Source: JAJXWB01 sp046349085 (lineage in GTDB: Bacteria; Pseudomonadota; Alphaproteobacteria; Rhizobiales; Beijerinckiaceae). From it: a stretch of 64,000 bases of DNA. The notes beneath the pieces are model-generated. The model searched no databases and was not told where the DNA came from. It saw only the letters and a program-made list of their open reading frames with translations. Position 1 is the stretch's first letter, and every line of letters starts with the position of its first letter. Below, one piece after another: positions 24,425-32,963 of the stretch. The translations under genes were made by a program, and so were the position numbers. The stretch lies in contig JAXMDA010000009.1 in NCBI GenBank assembly GCA_046349085.1, positions 1-64,000 on the forward strand, read 5' to 3'.

Positions 24425-25354
24425 TCAGCTCGCCTTGCGGCGGCTTGCCGTTTTCGCCTTGGCCTTCGGCTTCGCCGGCGCCTTGCGGGCGGGCGCGCGC
24501 GTCGTCTTCTTGCCCGCCGGCGCGGCCTTGGCGGCCGGGGCGGCGCTTGTGGATTTGTCCGCCTTCGTATCCTCGCCCTTCAGCGAGCGTTTCAGCGCCT
24601 CCATGAAGTCGATGACCTTGGCGCCGGGCGCCGTCTCGCTCTCCACGGGCACGGCGCCGCCGGATTCGAGCTTGCGCTTGACGAGGTCGCGCAGCGCTTC
24701 GGCGTAATGGTTCTTGAATTCGGCCGGATTGAAATCGCCGGAGCGCGAGCGGATCAGCTCCTCGGCCATCTGCAGCATGTCGGCGCGCGGCTTCTCGCGG
24801 CCGAGGCCGGAAAAGACGTCGCCGGCGTCCTTGATCTCCTCGGCGTAGCGCATGGTCTCGAGCACGAGGCCTGCGCCGCCGGGATAGAGCGCGACCAGGT
24901 TCTCGCGGCCGCGCAGCGTCAACTGGCCGACGGCGATCTTGTTTTCCGCCTTCAAGGCGTCGCGGATCACGCGATAGCCTTCCTCCGCCACGTCGCCGTC
25001 AGGCAGGACGTAATAGGGCTTCTCGAAATAGAGGGGGTCGATGTCGTCGGCGTCGACGAATTGCTTCAGCTCGATCGTGTGCTTGGTTTCGAGCCGGATG
25101 GCGTCGAGTTCGTCGGATTCGAACAGGACGTAATTGCCGGGCTCGACCTCGTAGCCCATGACGATATCGTCCTTGGCCACCTCGCCCTTGCCCGGCACGA
25201 TCTTGGAATAGCGGACGCGCTGCTTCGACTTGCGGTCGATCTGGTGGAAGCGCGGCGTCGCTTGCGCCTTCTCCGCCGAGACGAGGCGCACGGGAATGGT
25301 GACGAGGGCCAGACGAAGATAGCCCTTCCAGAAGGTCCGGACGGATTCGGCCAT
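24425..25354 (-). CDS. ku: Ku protein (NHEJ end-binding)
   Basis: Ku forms a ring-shaped homodimer on broken DNA ends and recruits LigD. The 309-residue protein begins MAESVRTFWKGYLRLALVTIPVRL, typical of the bacterial Ku core. It has KQRVRYSKIVPGKGEVAKDDIV and EFVDADDIDP-like core motifs (here KQFVDADDIDPLYFEKPYYV). The last 55 residues are a basic lysine/alanine/proline tail that may help DNA binding. It is the first gene of the ku-ligD operon and divergent from glyA. Confidence 0.95.
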   Translation of the reverse strand: MAESVRTFWKGYLRLALVTIPVRLVSAEKAQATPRFHQIDRKSKQRVRYSKIVPGKGEVAKDDIVMGYEVEPGNYVLFESDELDAIRLETKHTIELKQFVDADDIDPLYFEKPYYVLPDGDVAEEGYRVIRDALKAENKIAVGQLTLRGRENLVALYPGGAGLVLETMRYAEEIKDAGDVFSGLGREKPRADMLQMAEELIRSRSGDFNPAEFKNHYAEALRDLVKRKLESGGAVPVESETAPGAKVIDFMEALKRSLKGEDTKADKSTSAAPAAKAAPAGKKTTRAPARKAPAKPKAKAKTASRRKAS

Positions 25355-25569
25355 GGGGGCTCTCCAACGCAGGTTCGACTTGCCGCGATTCGCTTAACTA
25401 GGGCCGTTGCGGGCAGTTCCGAATCGCCGCGCTTCCCCCGGCGGGCCCGCCATGCTAAACGCCGGCCTTCGCTTCAGCCGGCAACCGATTCCGCCGTCCC
25501 TCCCGGGGCGGGGAAGCGGATTTTCCGGTTTCCGGGTCGTCTCGGCCCCAGAGCAGGAAAGGGTCGCCC

Positions 25570-26874
25570 ATGAGCCAGAACGCCGCCGAAATGCACGCGC
25601 CCAGGTCCAATTCCTTCTTCTCCGCCTCGCTCGCCGATGTCGATCCGGAGATCGCCCGCGCGATCGACCTCGAGCTGGGCCGCCAGCGTGAGGAGATCGA
25701 GCTGATCGCCTCGGAAAACATCGTGTCGCGCGCCGTGCTCGAGGCGCAGGGCTCGATCATGACCAACAAGTATGCGGAGGGCTATCCGGGCAAGCGCTAT
25801 TACGGCGGCTGCCAGTACGTGGACATCGCCGAGAAGCTCGCGATCGAGCGCGCCTGCCGCCTGTTCGACTGCAAGTTCGCCAACGTCCAGCCGAATTCCG
25901 GCAGCCAGATGAACCAGGCCGTCTTCCTGGCGCTGCTGCAGCCCGGCGACACGTTCATGGGCCTCGACCTCAATTCCGGCGGCCACCTGACGCACGGCTC
26001 GCCGGTCAACATGTCCGGCAAGTGGTTCAAGGTCGCCTCCTACGGCGTGCGCAAGGAAGACCAGCTTCTCGACATGGACGAGATCGCCGCCAAGGCGCGG
26101 CAGGTGAAGCCCAAGCTGATCATCGCCGGCGGCACCGCCTATTCGCGCGTGTGGGACTGGGCGCGTTTCCGCGAGATCGCGGACGAGGTCGGCGCCTATC
26201 TGATGGTGGACATGGCGCATATTGCCGGCCTCGTCGCCGGCGGCGCGCATCCCTCGCCGCTGCCGCACGCCCACGTCGTGACGACGACCACGCACAAGTC
26301 GCTGCGCGGCCCGCGCGGCGGCATGGTGCTGACCAATGACGAAGAGATCGCCAAGAAGATCAATTCGGCTGTTTTCCCCGGCCTGCAGGGCGGCCCGCTG
26401 ATGCATGTGATCGCCGCCAAGGCGGTGGCGCTGCAGGAGGCGCTGCGGCCGGAGTTCAAGCTCTACGCCCACGCGGTCGTCGAGAACGCCCGCGCGCTCG
26501 CCGCCTCGATCAAGGCCGGCGGCGCCGACATCGTCACGGGCGGCACGGACAACCATCTGATGCTGGTGGACCTCAGGCCGAAGAACCTGACCGGCAAGGC
26601 GGCGGAAGCCGCGCTCGGGCGCGCGCACATCACCTGCAACAAGAACGGCGTGCCGTTCGATCCGCAGTCGCCCTTCGTCACCTCGGGCGTGCGTCTCGGC
26701 GCGCCGGCGGCGACCTCGCGCGGCTTCGGCGTCGCGGAGTTCAAGCGGGTCGGCGAGTTGATCGTCGAGGTGCTGGACGGGCTGGCGGCCAACGGCGAGA
26801 CCGGCAACGCCGCCATCGAGGCCGCGGTGCGGGACAAGGTCTCCGACCTGACGCGGCGCTTCCCGATATACTGA
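25570..26874 (+). CDS. glyA: Serine hydroxymethyltransferase
   Basis: GlyA interconverts serine and glycine with transfer of a one-carbon unit to tetrahydrofolate. The 434-residue protein has the family start (LIASENIVSRAVLEAQGS, EGYPGKRYYGGC), the PLP lysine K243 in TTTTHKSLRGPRGG, and normal length. ATG 25570 follows a purine-rich AGGAAAGGG ribosome-binding sequence. In this lineage it often precedes nrdR and the riboflavin genes, as here. Confidence 0.97.
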   Translation: MSQNAAEMHAPRSNSFFSASLADVDPEIARAIDLELGRQREEIELIASENIVSRAVLEAQGSIMTNKYAEGYPGKRYYGGCQYVDIAEKLAIERACRLFDCKFANVQPNSGSQMNQAVFLALLQPGDTFMGLDLNSGGHLTHGSPVNMSGKWFKVASYGVRKEDQLLDMDEIAAKARQVKPKLIIAGGTAYSRVWDWARFREIADEVGAYLMVDMAHIAGLVAGGAHPSPLPHAHVVTTTTHKSLRGPRGGMVLTNDEEIAKKINSAVFPGLQGGPLMHVIAAKAVALQEALRPEFKLYAHAVVENARALAASIKAGGADIVTGGTDNHLMLVDLRPKNLTGKAAEAALGRAHITCNKNGVPFDPQSPFVTSGVRLGAPAATSRGFGVAEFKRVGELIVEVLDGLAANGETGNAAIEAAVRDKVSDLTRRFPIY

Positions 26875-26911
26875 GGCCGCCGGACGCCCGAATCAGATTG
26901 TTGCGATTAAC

Positions 26912-26944
26912 GAAACGCGCGCCGGCCCATCCGGCGCGCGTTTC
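26912..26944 (+). terminator. Long perfect hairpin after glyA, probable terminator
   Basis: GAAACGCGCGCCGG (26912-26925) pairs perfectly with 26931-26944 across a five-base loop. There is no long T tract, so it may be a terminator acting on both strands or an mRNA-stabilising hairpin. Confidence 0.55.
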
Positions 26945-27033
26945 CGCGCGTGGCGGCTGGCATCGCTTAGTTCTTGTGTATCAGCGAGATAGGCGTTCGG
27001 CGATGTATCTGCGGCGATCGCCGTCGATAATCG

Positions 27034-27054
27034 TTGTTGCGTCAATCGCAACAA
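27034..27054. promoter_or_regulatory. Inverted repeat just upstream of nrdR
   Basis: TTGTTGCG (27034-27041), spacer TCAAT, CGCAACAA (27047-27054) form a perfect 8-bp inverted repeat 36 bases before the nrdR ATG. A related half-site, TTGTTGCGATTAA, lies at 26898-26910. It could be an operator or an RNA hairpin in the leader. Confidence 0.55.
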
Positions 27055-27090
27055 TCCCCTTATGCTGATCTCTGGATCAAAGAGGCTGTC

Positions 27091-27582
27091 ATGCGCTGCC
27101 CCTATTGCGGCTCCCTCGATACGCAGGTGAAGGATTCCCGTCCGACCGACGATTCCGCCGCCATCCGGCGCCGGCGCGTCTGCCCGGATTGCGGCGGGCG
27201 CTTCACCACGTTCGAGCGCGTGCAATTGCGCGACCTCATCGTCGTCAAGAAATCGGGCCGCCGCGTTCCCTTCGAGCGCGAGAAGCTGATGCGCTCGCTG
27301 TCGGTGGCGCTGCGCAAGCGTCCGGTCGATCCCGAGCGCGTCGAGCGCATGGTCAACGGCGTGGTGCGCCAGCTCGAGAGCGAGGGCGAGGCGGAAATCG
27401 CCAGCGCGCGCATCGGCGAGCTGATCATGCAGGGGCTGAAGTCGCTCGACGATGTCGCCTACGTGCGCTTCGCCTCGGTCTATCGCGACTTCCGCGAAGC
27501 CGCCGATTTCGGCGCGCTGATCGACGAACTCTCGGTCGAGGACGAGCCGCCGAAGCCGAAAGCGAAGGCGCCGAAGGGATGA
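27091..27582 (+). CDS. nrdR: Transcriptional repressor NrdR
   Basis: NrdR represses ribonucleotide reductase genes in response to ATP/dATP. The 163-residue protein has the zinc ribbon C3-C6 (MRCPYC) and C31-C34 (CPDC), and the ATP-cone with KKSGRRVPFEREKLMRSL (about 52-69). The tail is lysine/proline-rich. Start 27091 is fixed by the zinc ribbon. Placement between glyA and ribD is common in alphaproteobacteria. Confidence 0.97.
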   Translation: MRCPYCGSLDTQVKDSRPTDDSAAIRRRRVCPDCGGRFTTFERVQLRDLIVVKKSGRRVPFEREKLMRSLSVALRKRPVDPERVERMVNGVVRQLESEGEAEIASARIGELIMQGLKSLDDVAYVRFASVYRDFREAADFGALIDELSVEDEPPKPKAKAPKG

Positions 27583-27598
27583 GGGCGGCGACCACGAA

Positions 27599-27701
27599 TG
27601 TCATTCCCGCGAAAGCGGGAATGCAGCTTTTGAGCCGCGCCGGATTTGCGGGCCGGCTCCTGGATTCCCGATCGCGCGTTTCACGCGCGTCGGGAATGAC
27701 A
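27599..27701. repeat. TGTCATTCCCG-type palindromic repeat
   Basis: The element runs from TGTCATTCCCGCGAAAGCGGG to CGGGAATGACA, with inner hairpins CCCGCGAAAGCGGG and CGCGCGTTTCACGCGCG. It lies between nrdR and ribD. Confidence 0.8.
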
Positions 27702-27715
27702 GGCGGGGTCCCGTC

Positions 27716-28849
27716 ATGACCCCCGACTTCTGGACATTCCCCGAGCCTCCGCGCGACGACGCCGACTACATGCGCGCCGCGCTGGCGCTCGCACGGCGCG
27801 GGCTCGGACGCACGGCGGAGAACCCGTCGGTCGGGGCGCTCGTCGTACGCGACGGCGCGATCGTCGGGCAGGGGTGGACGCAGGACGGCGGGCGGCCGCA
27901 CGCCGAGCGCGTGGCGCTGGACGAAGCCGGCGGCCTGGCGAAGGGCGCGACGCTCTACGTCACGCTCGAGCCCTGCAGCCATCACGGCAAGACGCCGCCC
28001 TGCGCCGACGCCATCGTCGCCGCGGGCATTTCACGCGTCGTGTCCGCCCTGGAAGATCCGGATCCGCGCGTCGCCGGGCAGGGGCACGAGATCCTGCGCA
28101 ACGCGGGCGTGGCGGTGACGACCGGCGTCTGCGCCGGCGAGGCGCTGCGCGTGACGCTCGGCCACGTCCTTCGCGTGCGTGAAAACCGGCCGATGGTGAC
28201 GCTGAAACTCGCCGAGACCTTCGACGGCTACGCAGCCGGCGACGAGCACGATCCGCGCCTGACCATCACGTCGGCGCCCGCGAACGCCCGCACGCACGTG
28301 CTGCGCGCGCAGCATGACGCGATCATGGTCGGGATCGGCACGGCGAAGGCCGACGATCCCTTGATGACCGTGCGCGCGCCGGGGCTCGAAGGCCGCAAGC
28401 CCGTTCGTGTCGTGCTTGACGCGAGGCTGGCGCTTTCGCCCCGCTCGCGGCTGGCGACGTCGGCGCGCGAGACGCCGGCTCTGCTGCTGTCGGACGCCAA
28501 CGCAGATTCGTCGCGCGCGAAAATTTTGCGCGAGGCGGGCGTCGACATTGCGGCTGCAACCGTCGGCGACGACGGCCGCATCGACCTGCGGGACGCGCTC
28601 GCCGCGCTGGCGCAACGCGGCGTCACGCGCGTGTTCAGCGAGGGCGGCCCGCGCATCGGCGCGCAACTGATCGCGCAGGGGCTCGCCGACGAAGTCGTGA
28701 TCTTCACCGCGCCGAAGCCGCACGGGCGCGGAACGCCGGCGCTGTCGCAGGAGGCGCGCGCCGTTCTCGCCAATCCTGCGCGCTACACGCTGGTCGAGGA
28801 GACGAAGCTCGGGCCGGATCGGATGCGGCGCTACGAGAGGGCAATCTAG
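27716..28849 (+). CDS. ribD: Bifunctional riboflavin deaminase/reductase RibD
   Basis: RibD performs the deamination and side-chain reduction steps of riboflavin synthesis. The 377-residue protein has the zinc deaminase motif PHAERVALDEAG (about 61-72) with EPCSHHGKTPPCADA (about 85-99). A C-terminal reductase domain (from about 155) has PMVTLKLAETFDG and GGPRIGAQLI. Its stop abuts the ribE start (28850), so ribD-ribE are coupled. I see no FMN riboswitch upstream. Confidence 0.96.
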   Translation: MTPDFWTFPEPPRDDADYMRAALALARRGLGRTAENPSVGALVVRDGAIVGQGWTQDGGRPHAERVALDEAGGLAKGATLYVTLEPCSHHGKTPPCADAIVAAGISRVVSALEDPDPRVAGQGHEILRNAGVAVTTGVCAGEALRVTLGHVLRVRENRPMVTLKLAETFDGYAAGDEHDPRLTITSAPANARTHVLRAQHDAIMVGIGTAKADDPLMTVRAPGLEGRKPVRVVLDARLALSPRSRLATSARETPALLLSDANADSSRAKILREAGVDIAAATVGDDGRIDLRDALAALAQRGVTRVFSEGGPRIGAQLIAQGLADEVVIFTAPKPHGRGTPALSQEARAVLANPARYTLVEETKLGPDRMRRYERAI

Positions 28850-29452
28850 ATGTTCACGGGCCTCGTCACGGATGTCGGCGAAATTCTCTCCGTCGAGGCG
28901 CGCGGCGATCTGCGCCGCCTGCGCATCGCCTGTTCCTACGATCCGGATTCGATCGCGCTCGGCGCTTCCATCGCCTGCTCGGGCGTGTGCATGACGGCGG
29001 TCGATATCGGCAACGACGGCTCGCGCAACTGGTACGAGGTGGACGCCGCCGCCGAGACGCTGGCGAAGACGACGGTCGGCCTGTGGACGGTCGGGCGGCG
29101 CATCAACCTCGAGCGCTCGCTGAAGATCGGCGACGAACTGGGCGGCCATATCGTCACCGGCCATGTCGACGGCGTCGCGCGCATCGTTGCGCGCAAGGAT
29201 TTCGACGGCATGGCGCATTTCGAAATTCAGGCGCCGCACAATCTCGCGAAATTCGTCGCGGCCAAGGGATCGGTCGCGCTCGACGGCACGTCGTTGACCG
29301 TGAACGAGGTCGACGGCGACCGCTTCGCCATCCTGCTCATCCCGCACACGCTGGCCGTGACGACATGGGGCGAGAAGGGCGATGGCGATCCGCTGAATAT
29401 CGAGGTCGACCTGATGGCGCGCTATGCGGCGCGGCTGATCGAGGCGCGGTAA
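28850..29452 (+). CDS. ribE: Riboflavin synthase alpha chain
   Basis: RibE converts two 6,7-dimethyl-8-ribityllumazine molecules to riboflavin. The 200-residue protein begins MFTGLVTDVGEI and shows two lumazine-binding repeats, about 1-95 and 97-190, the second beginning near LGGHIVTGHVDGVARI. The motif SVALDGTSLTVNEVDGD is present. Length is normal. It starts directly after the ribD stop. Confidence 0.97.
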   Translation: MFTGLVTDVGEILSVEARGDLRRLRIACSYDPDSIALGASIACSGVCMTAVDIGNDGSRNWYEVDAAAETLAKTTVGLWTVGRRINLERSLKIGDELGGHIVTGHVDGVARIVARKDFDGMAHFEIQAPHNLAKFVAAKGSVALDGTSLTVNEVDGDRFAILLIPHTLAVTTWGEKGDGDPLNIEVDLMARYAARLIEAR

Positions 29453-29523
29453 CGGCGATGTAGCCGCGCCTTGCCTTGGCCACGCGGCCCCTCTATTGAA
29501 GCGCCTCAACTTTTGAGGACCTC

Positions 29524-30003
29524 ATGGCCGAGCCGCAGCGCGCGAAACACCAGGACGAGACGCCGGTCGGCGGCGCGAAGTTTCTCATCGTGGAAGCGCG
29601 CTATTACGATTCCATCGGCGCCATGCTGCTCGACGGCGCCACCGCTGCGCTCAAGAAGGCCGGCGCGACCTGGGAGATCGTCAACGTGCCCGGCGCGCTG
29701 GAAATCCCTTCGGCCATCGTCATCGCCAGCGATGTTTCGCGCGAGCCCTATGCGGGCGCGATCGCGCTCGGCTGCGTCATTCGCGGCGAGACCTATCATT
29801 TCGAGATCGTCGCGGGGGAATCCTCGCGTGCGCTGATGGATATTTCGGTGTCGCTGCCCATGCCGATCGGCAACGGCATCCTCACCGTCGAGAACGAGGA
29901 TCAGGCGATCGTGCGCGCCGATCCGAAACAGGGCGACAAGGGCGGCGACGCCGCGCGCGCGGCGCTGTCGCTGTTCCGCCTGTCGCAGCGCGGAGCGGTC
30001 TGA
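29524..30003 (+). CDS. ribH: 6,7-dimethyl-8-ribityllumazine synthase
   Basis: RibH makes lumazine from the ribitylaminouracil intermediate and a four-carbon unit. The 159-residue protein has the loop VNVPGALEIPSAI (about 55-67) and GCVIRGETYHFEIVAGESSRALMD (about 83-106). The catalytic-region histidine of the family (H in GETYHF) is present. It is followed by nusB after one base, a common alphaproteobacterial arrangement. Confidence 0.97.
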   Translation: MAEPQRAKHQDETPVGGAKFLIVEARYYDSIGAMLLDGATAALKKAGATWEIVNVPGALEIPSAIVIASDVSREPYAGAIALGCVIRGETYHFEIVAGESSRALMDISVSLPMPIGNGILTVENEDQAIVRADPKQGDKGGDAARAALSLFRLSQRGAV

Positions 30004-30004
30004 C

Positions 30005-30463
30005 ATGTCGAAAGGCGAAAACCGCTCCGCTGCGCGGCTCGCCGCTGTTCAGGCGCTCTACCAGATGGACGTGACCGGCAAGGGCATCGTCGACATTCTG
30101 GCCGAGTTCGAGTCGCACTGGATCGGCCGCGAGATCGAGGGCGCCGAATACAAGCCCGCCGAGATCGCTTACTTTCGGGACATTCTCGAAGGCGTGCTCG
30201 CCGACCAGATCGCCATCGACAGGCAGGTGGACGAGACGCTGTCCGAGGGCTGGCCGCTGAAGCGCATCGAAGCCGTCATGCGCGCCATTCTGCGCGCGGG
30301 CGACTATGAGTTGCGCAAGCGCGCCGACGTGCCGGCGCGCGTGATCGTGTCCGAATATGTCGACATCGCCGGCGCCTTTTTCGCACGCGAAGAGGCCGGC
30401 ATGATCAACGCAGTTCTCGATGCGCTGGCGCGAAAGACGCGGGCGGCCGAGTTCGCGCGTTAG
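30005..30463 (+). CDS. nusB: Transcription antitermination factor NusB
   Basis: NusB binds boxA RNA with NusE (S10) and acts in rRNA antitermination. The 152-residue all-helical protein has RSAARLAAVQALYQMDVTG near the N-terminus and the conserved ending region YVDIAGAFFAREEAGMINAVLDALAR. Length is normal. It is coupled to ribH by one-base spacing and followed by thiL. Confidence 0.95.
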   Translation: MSKGENRSAARLAAVQALYQMDVTGKGIVDILAEFESHWIGREIEGAEYKPAEIAYFRDILEGVLADQIAIDRQVDETLSEGWPLKRIEAVMRAILRAGDYELRKRADVPARVIVSEYVDIAGAFFAREEAGMINAVLDALARKTRAAEFAR

Positions 30464-30495
30464 CCAAGTCCGCGCGGAGGCCGCATAATCCGGCC

Positions 30496-31482
30496 ATGTC
30501 CGACCGCCCCTCCGAAGACGATCTGATCGCGCGCTATTTCGCGCCGCTGGCCGGCCCCGGCGGGCTGGGGCTGCGCGACGACGCCGCGCTGGTTGCGCCG
30601 CCTGAGGGTTGCGAGATTGTCGCGACGGTCGACGGGCTGGTCGCGGGCGTGCATTTCTTCGCCGACGATCCGCCCGAGACGATCTCCCGCAAGGCGCTGC
30701 GCGTGAATCTCAGCGATCTCGCCGCCAAGGGCGCAGCGCCGCTCGGCTTTCTGCTCACTCTGGCGCTGCCGCGCGACTGGAAGCCGGCATGGCTCGCGAT
30801 TTTCGCGCGCGCGCTCGGCGAGGACGCCGCCGCCTTCGCCTGTCCGCTCCTCGGCGGCGACACTGTCTCGACGCCGGGGCCGCTGACCCTGTCGATCACC
30901 GCGCTGGGTTACGTCCCCGCGGCGCGCATGGTCCGCCGCGACGGCGCGCGGCCCGGCGACGCGCTCTACGTGTCGGGGACCATCGGCGACGCCGCCCTGG
31001 GCCTGCGCCTGCGCAGCGAGCCCGAAGGCGTGAGCTCCGTAGGCGCCAGCGACCGCGCCTTTCTTCTCGACCGCTATCTCGTTCCGCAGCCGCGAACGGC
31101 GCTGGCGGACGCTTTGCGCGAATATGCGTCCGGCGCAATGGACGTCTCGGACGGCCTCGTCGGCGATCTCACGAAAATGCTGCGCGTCTCGGGCGCCAGC
31201 GCCGAGGTCGAGGTTGCGCGCATTCCGCTGTCGACCGCGGCGCGCGCCATGATCGGGGGCGAGCCGCGCCTGCTCGAGAGCGCGCTCACGGGCGGCGACG
31301 ACTACGAGATTCTGGCCAGCGTGCCGCAAGGCCGCAGGCAGGCCTTCGAGGCCGCCGCAGAAGCGGCGGGAATCGCCATCGCGCGCATCGGAACCGTCAC
31401 GGCCGGGCAGGGCGCGCCGGTCTTCCGCGACGCGCGCGGGGCGGCCATGTCTTTCACACGCGGCTCCTACAGCCATTTTTGA
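30496..31482 (+). CDS. thiL: Thiamine-monophosphate kinase
   Basis: ThiL phosphorylates thiamine monophosphate to the active diphosphate cofactor. The 328-residue protein has the PurM-like fold motifs GLRDDAALV (about 20-28), ATVDGLVAGVHFF, RVNLSDLAAKGAAPLGFLLTLALP (about 75-98), LLGGDTVSTPGPLTLSITALG, and GGDDYEIL near the C-terminus. It follows nusB after about 30 bases. Confidence 0.96.
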   Translation: MSDRPSEDDLIARYFAPLAGPGGLGLRDDAALVAPPEGCEIVATVDGLVAGVHFFADDPPETISRKALRVNLSDLAAKGAAPLGFLLTLALPRDWKPAWLAIFARALGEDAAAFACPLLGGDTVSTPGPLTLSITALGYVPAARMVRRDGARPGDALYVSGTIGDAALGLRLRSEPEGVSSVGASDRAFLLDRYLVPQPRTALADALREYASGAMDVSDGLVGDLTKMLRVSGASAEVEVARIPLSTAARAMIGGEPRLLESALTGGDDYEILASVPQGRRQAFEAAAEAAGIAIARIGTVTAGQGAPVFRDARGAAMSFTRGSYSHF

Positions 31483-31536
31483 TTGCGCCAGCGCGCCCTG
31501 TCGCTAGTTTGCCCGGACACATTCGGAGGGCGATAT

Positions 31537-32769
31537 ATGACGGAGGTCGAGCGGCGGGCGCAGGCCGAACGGGACCGCGCCGCCAAGCGCCTCGCGCTGC
31601 GGCTTGCGGCCGCCTCGGCGCTGGCGGGCGCCAACGCCTCCGTCATTTTCGCGACGGAAGCGATCCTCGGCGTCAGCATGGCGCCGTCGCCCGGCCTCGC
31701 CACCGTGCCGCTCACCTCCTTCGTGGTCGGGCTGGCGCTCGGCACGCTGCCGGTCGGCGCCATCGCGCGCCGCTATGGCCGGCGGCCGGCGCTGCTGACG
31801 GGCTCCTTCTCGGGCGTGCTGGCCGGCGCGCTGGCGGCGACGGCGACGCTCGCCTGGTCCTTTCCGCTGCTGTGCCTCTCCGCGATCTTCGGCGGAATCT
31901 ATGCGTCAGCCGCGCAATCCTACCGCTTCGCGGCGACCGACGGCGCGAGCCCGGCGCTTCAGCCCAAGCTCATTTCGTGGGTTCTGAGCGGCGGCGTTCT
32001 GGCAGGCGTCATCGGTCCCCAGCTCGTCCAGCACACGATGGACCTGTGGCCGCAACACTTGTTTGCGGCGACCTACGTCGGGCAGGCGATCGTCGCGCTG
32101 ATCGCCATGGCCGTTCTCGCCGGCGTGGAGCCGCCGCCGACTTCGCTTGCGGCCGCCGACAGCAAGGCTGGCCGGCCCCTCGGGGAAATCGCCGCGCAGC
32201 CGCAGTTCGTCGTCGCGGCGATCTGCGGCACCGTGTCCTATGCGCTGATGAACATGGTGATGACCGCCGCGCCGCTCGCCATGAAAATGTGCGGCCTGTC
32301 GCTCAGCCAGTCGAACCTCGGCATCCAGTGGCATGTGCTGGCCATGTACGCCCCGAGCTTCTTCACGGGCGCGCTCATCGCCCGGTTCGGGGCGTCGCGG
32401 GTGGTGGCGTTCGGGCTGGCGCTGGAAGTCGCCGCGGCGCTCGTCGACCTCTCCGGCGTCACGGTCGCGCATTTCTGGACCGGCCTCATACTCCTCGGCG
32501 CCGGCTGGAATTTCGGTTTCATCGGCGCGTCGGCCATGGTGGTGGCGGCGCACCGGCCGGAGGAACGGGCGAAGGTCCAGTCTTTCAACGACTTCATCAT
32601 CTTCGGAACGATGGCGGTCGGCTCTTTCGCCTCCGGGCAGATGCTGGCCGGCGGCGGCTGGAGCCTGGTCAACATGATCGTGTTTCCGCCCGCGGCTATC
32701 GGCCTTATCGCGCTGGTCTGGCTCGCCGTTCGCCCCGGCCGGGCGTCCGCGCCAGCAAAGGCGGCCTGA
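31537..32769 (+). CDS. MFS transporter
   Basis: This 410-residue protein has about twelve hydrophobic helices and the loop motif GAIARRYGRRPALL between helices 2 and 3, characteristic of the major facilitator superfamily. The N-terminal 22 residues are charged and cytoplasmic. ATG 31537 is preceded by GGAGGG at an ideal distance. The substrate is not predictable. It is downstream of thiL by 54 bases; a link to thiamine is only positional. Confidence 0.85.
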   Translation: MTEVERRAQAERDRAAKRLALRLAAASALAGANASVIFATEAILGVSMAPSPGLATVPLTSFVVGLALGTLPVGAIARRYGRRPALLTGSFSGVLAGALAATATLAWSFPLLCLSAIFGGIYASAAQSYRFAATDGASPALQPKLISWVLSGGVLAGVIGPQLVQHTMDLWPQHLFAATYVGQAIVALIAMAVLAGVEPPPTSLAAADSKAGRPLGEIAAQPQFVVAAICGTVSYALMNMVMTAAPLAMKMCGLSLSQSNLGIQWHVLAMYAPSFFTGALIARFGASRVVAFGLALEVAAALVDLSGVTVAHFWTGLILLGAGWNFGFIGASAMVVAAHRPEERAKVQSFNDFIIFGTMAVGSFASGQMLAGGGWSLVNMIVFPPAAIGLIALVWLAVRPGRASAPAKAA

Positions 32770-32963
32770 TCTGGCGCAAATTAGCTCCTGAAATCGTCCT
32801 ACGGCCAATTGCGGCCATAATTCATTTCTGGCAAGAAGCGCGCGCTCCATGGCCTCGCTCGAAGCCTGGAACAGGGAACGCACATTTCGCCGCGCGGCCA
32901 AGCGCGGCCTAGAAAGCCGCCGGAACAGGCGGCCGACCGAATGAAGACAGGACAGGCGGACAA

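Noticed and set aside
25355..25569. Possible glycine or SAM riboswitch before glyA
   Set aside because: I found GC-rich inverted words but none of the conserved loop sequences of these riboswitches, so it is left unannotated.
27583..27715. Possible FMN riboswitch before ribD
   Set aside because: The gap is occupied by the TGTCATTCCCG palindromic repeat; no RFN-element conserved blocks are visible.
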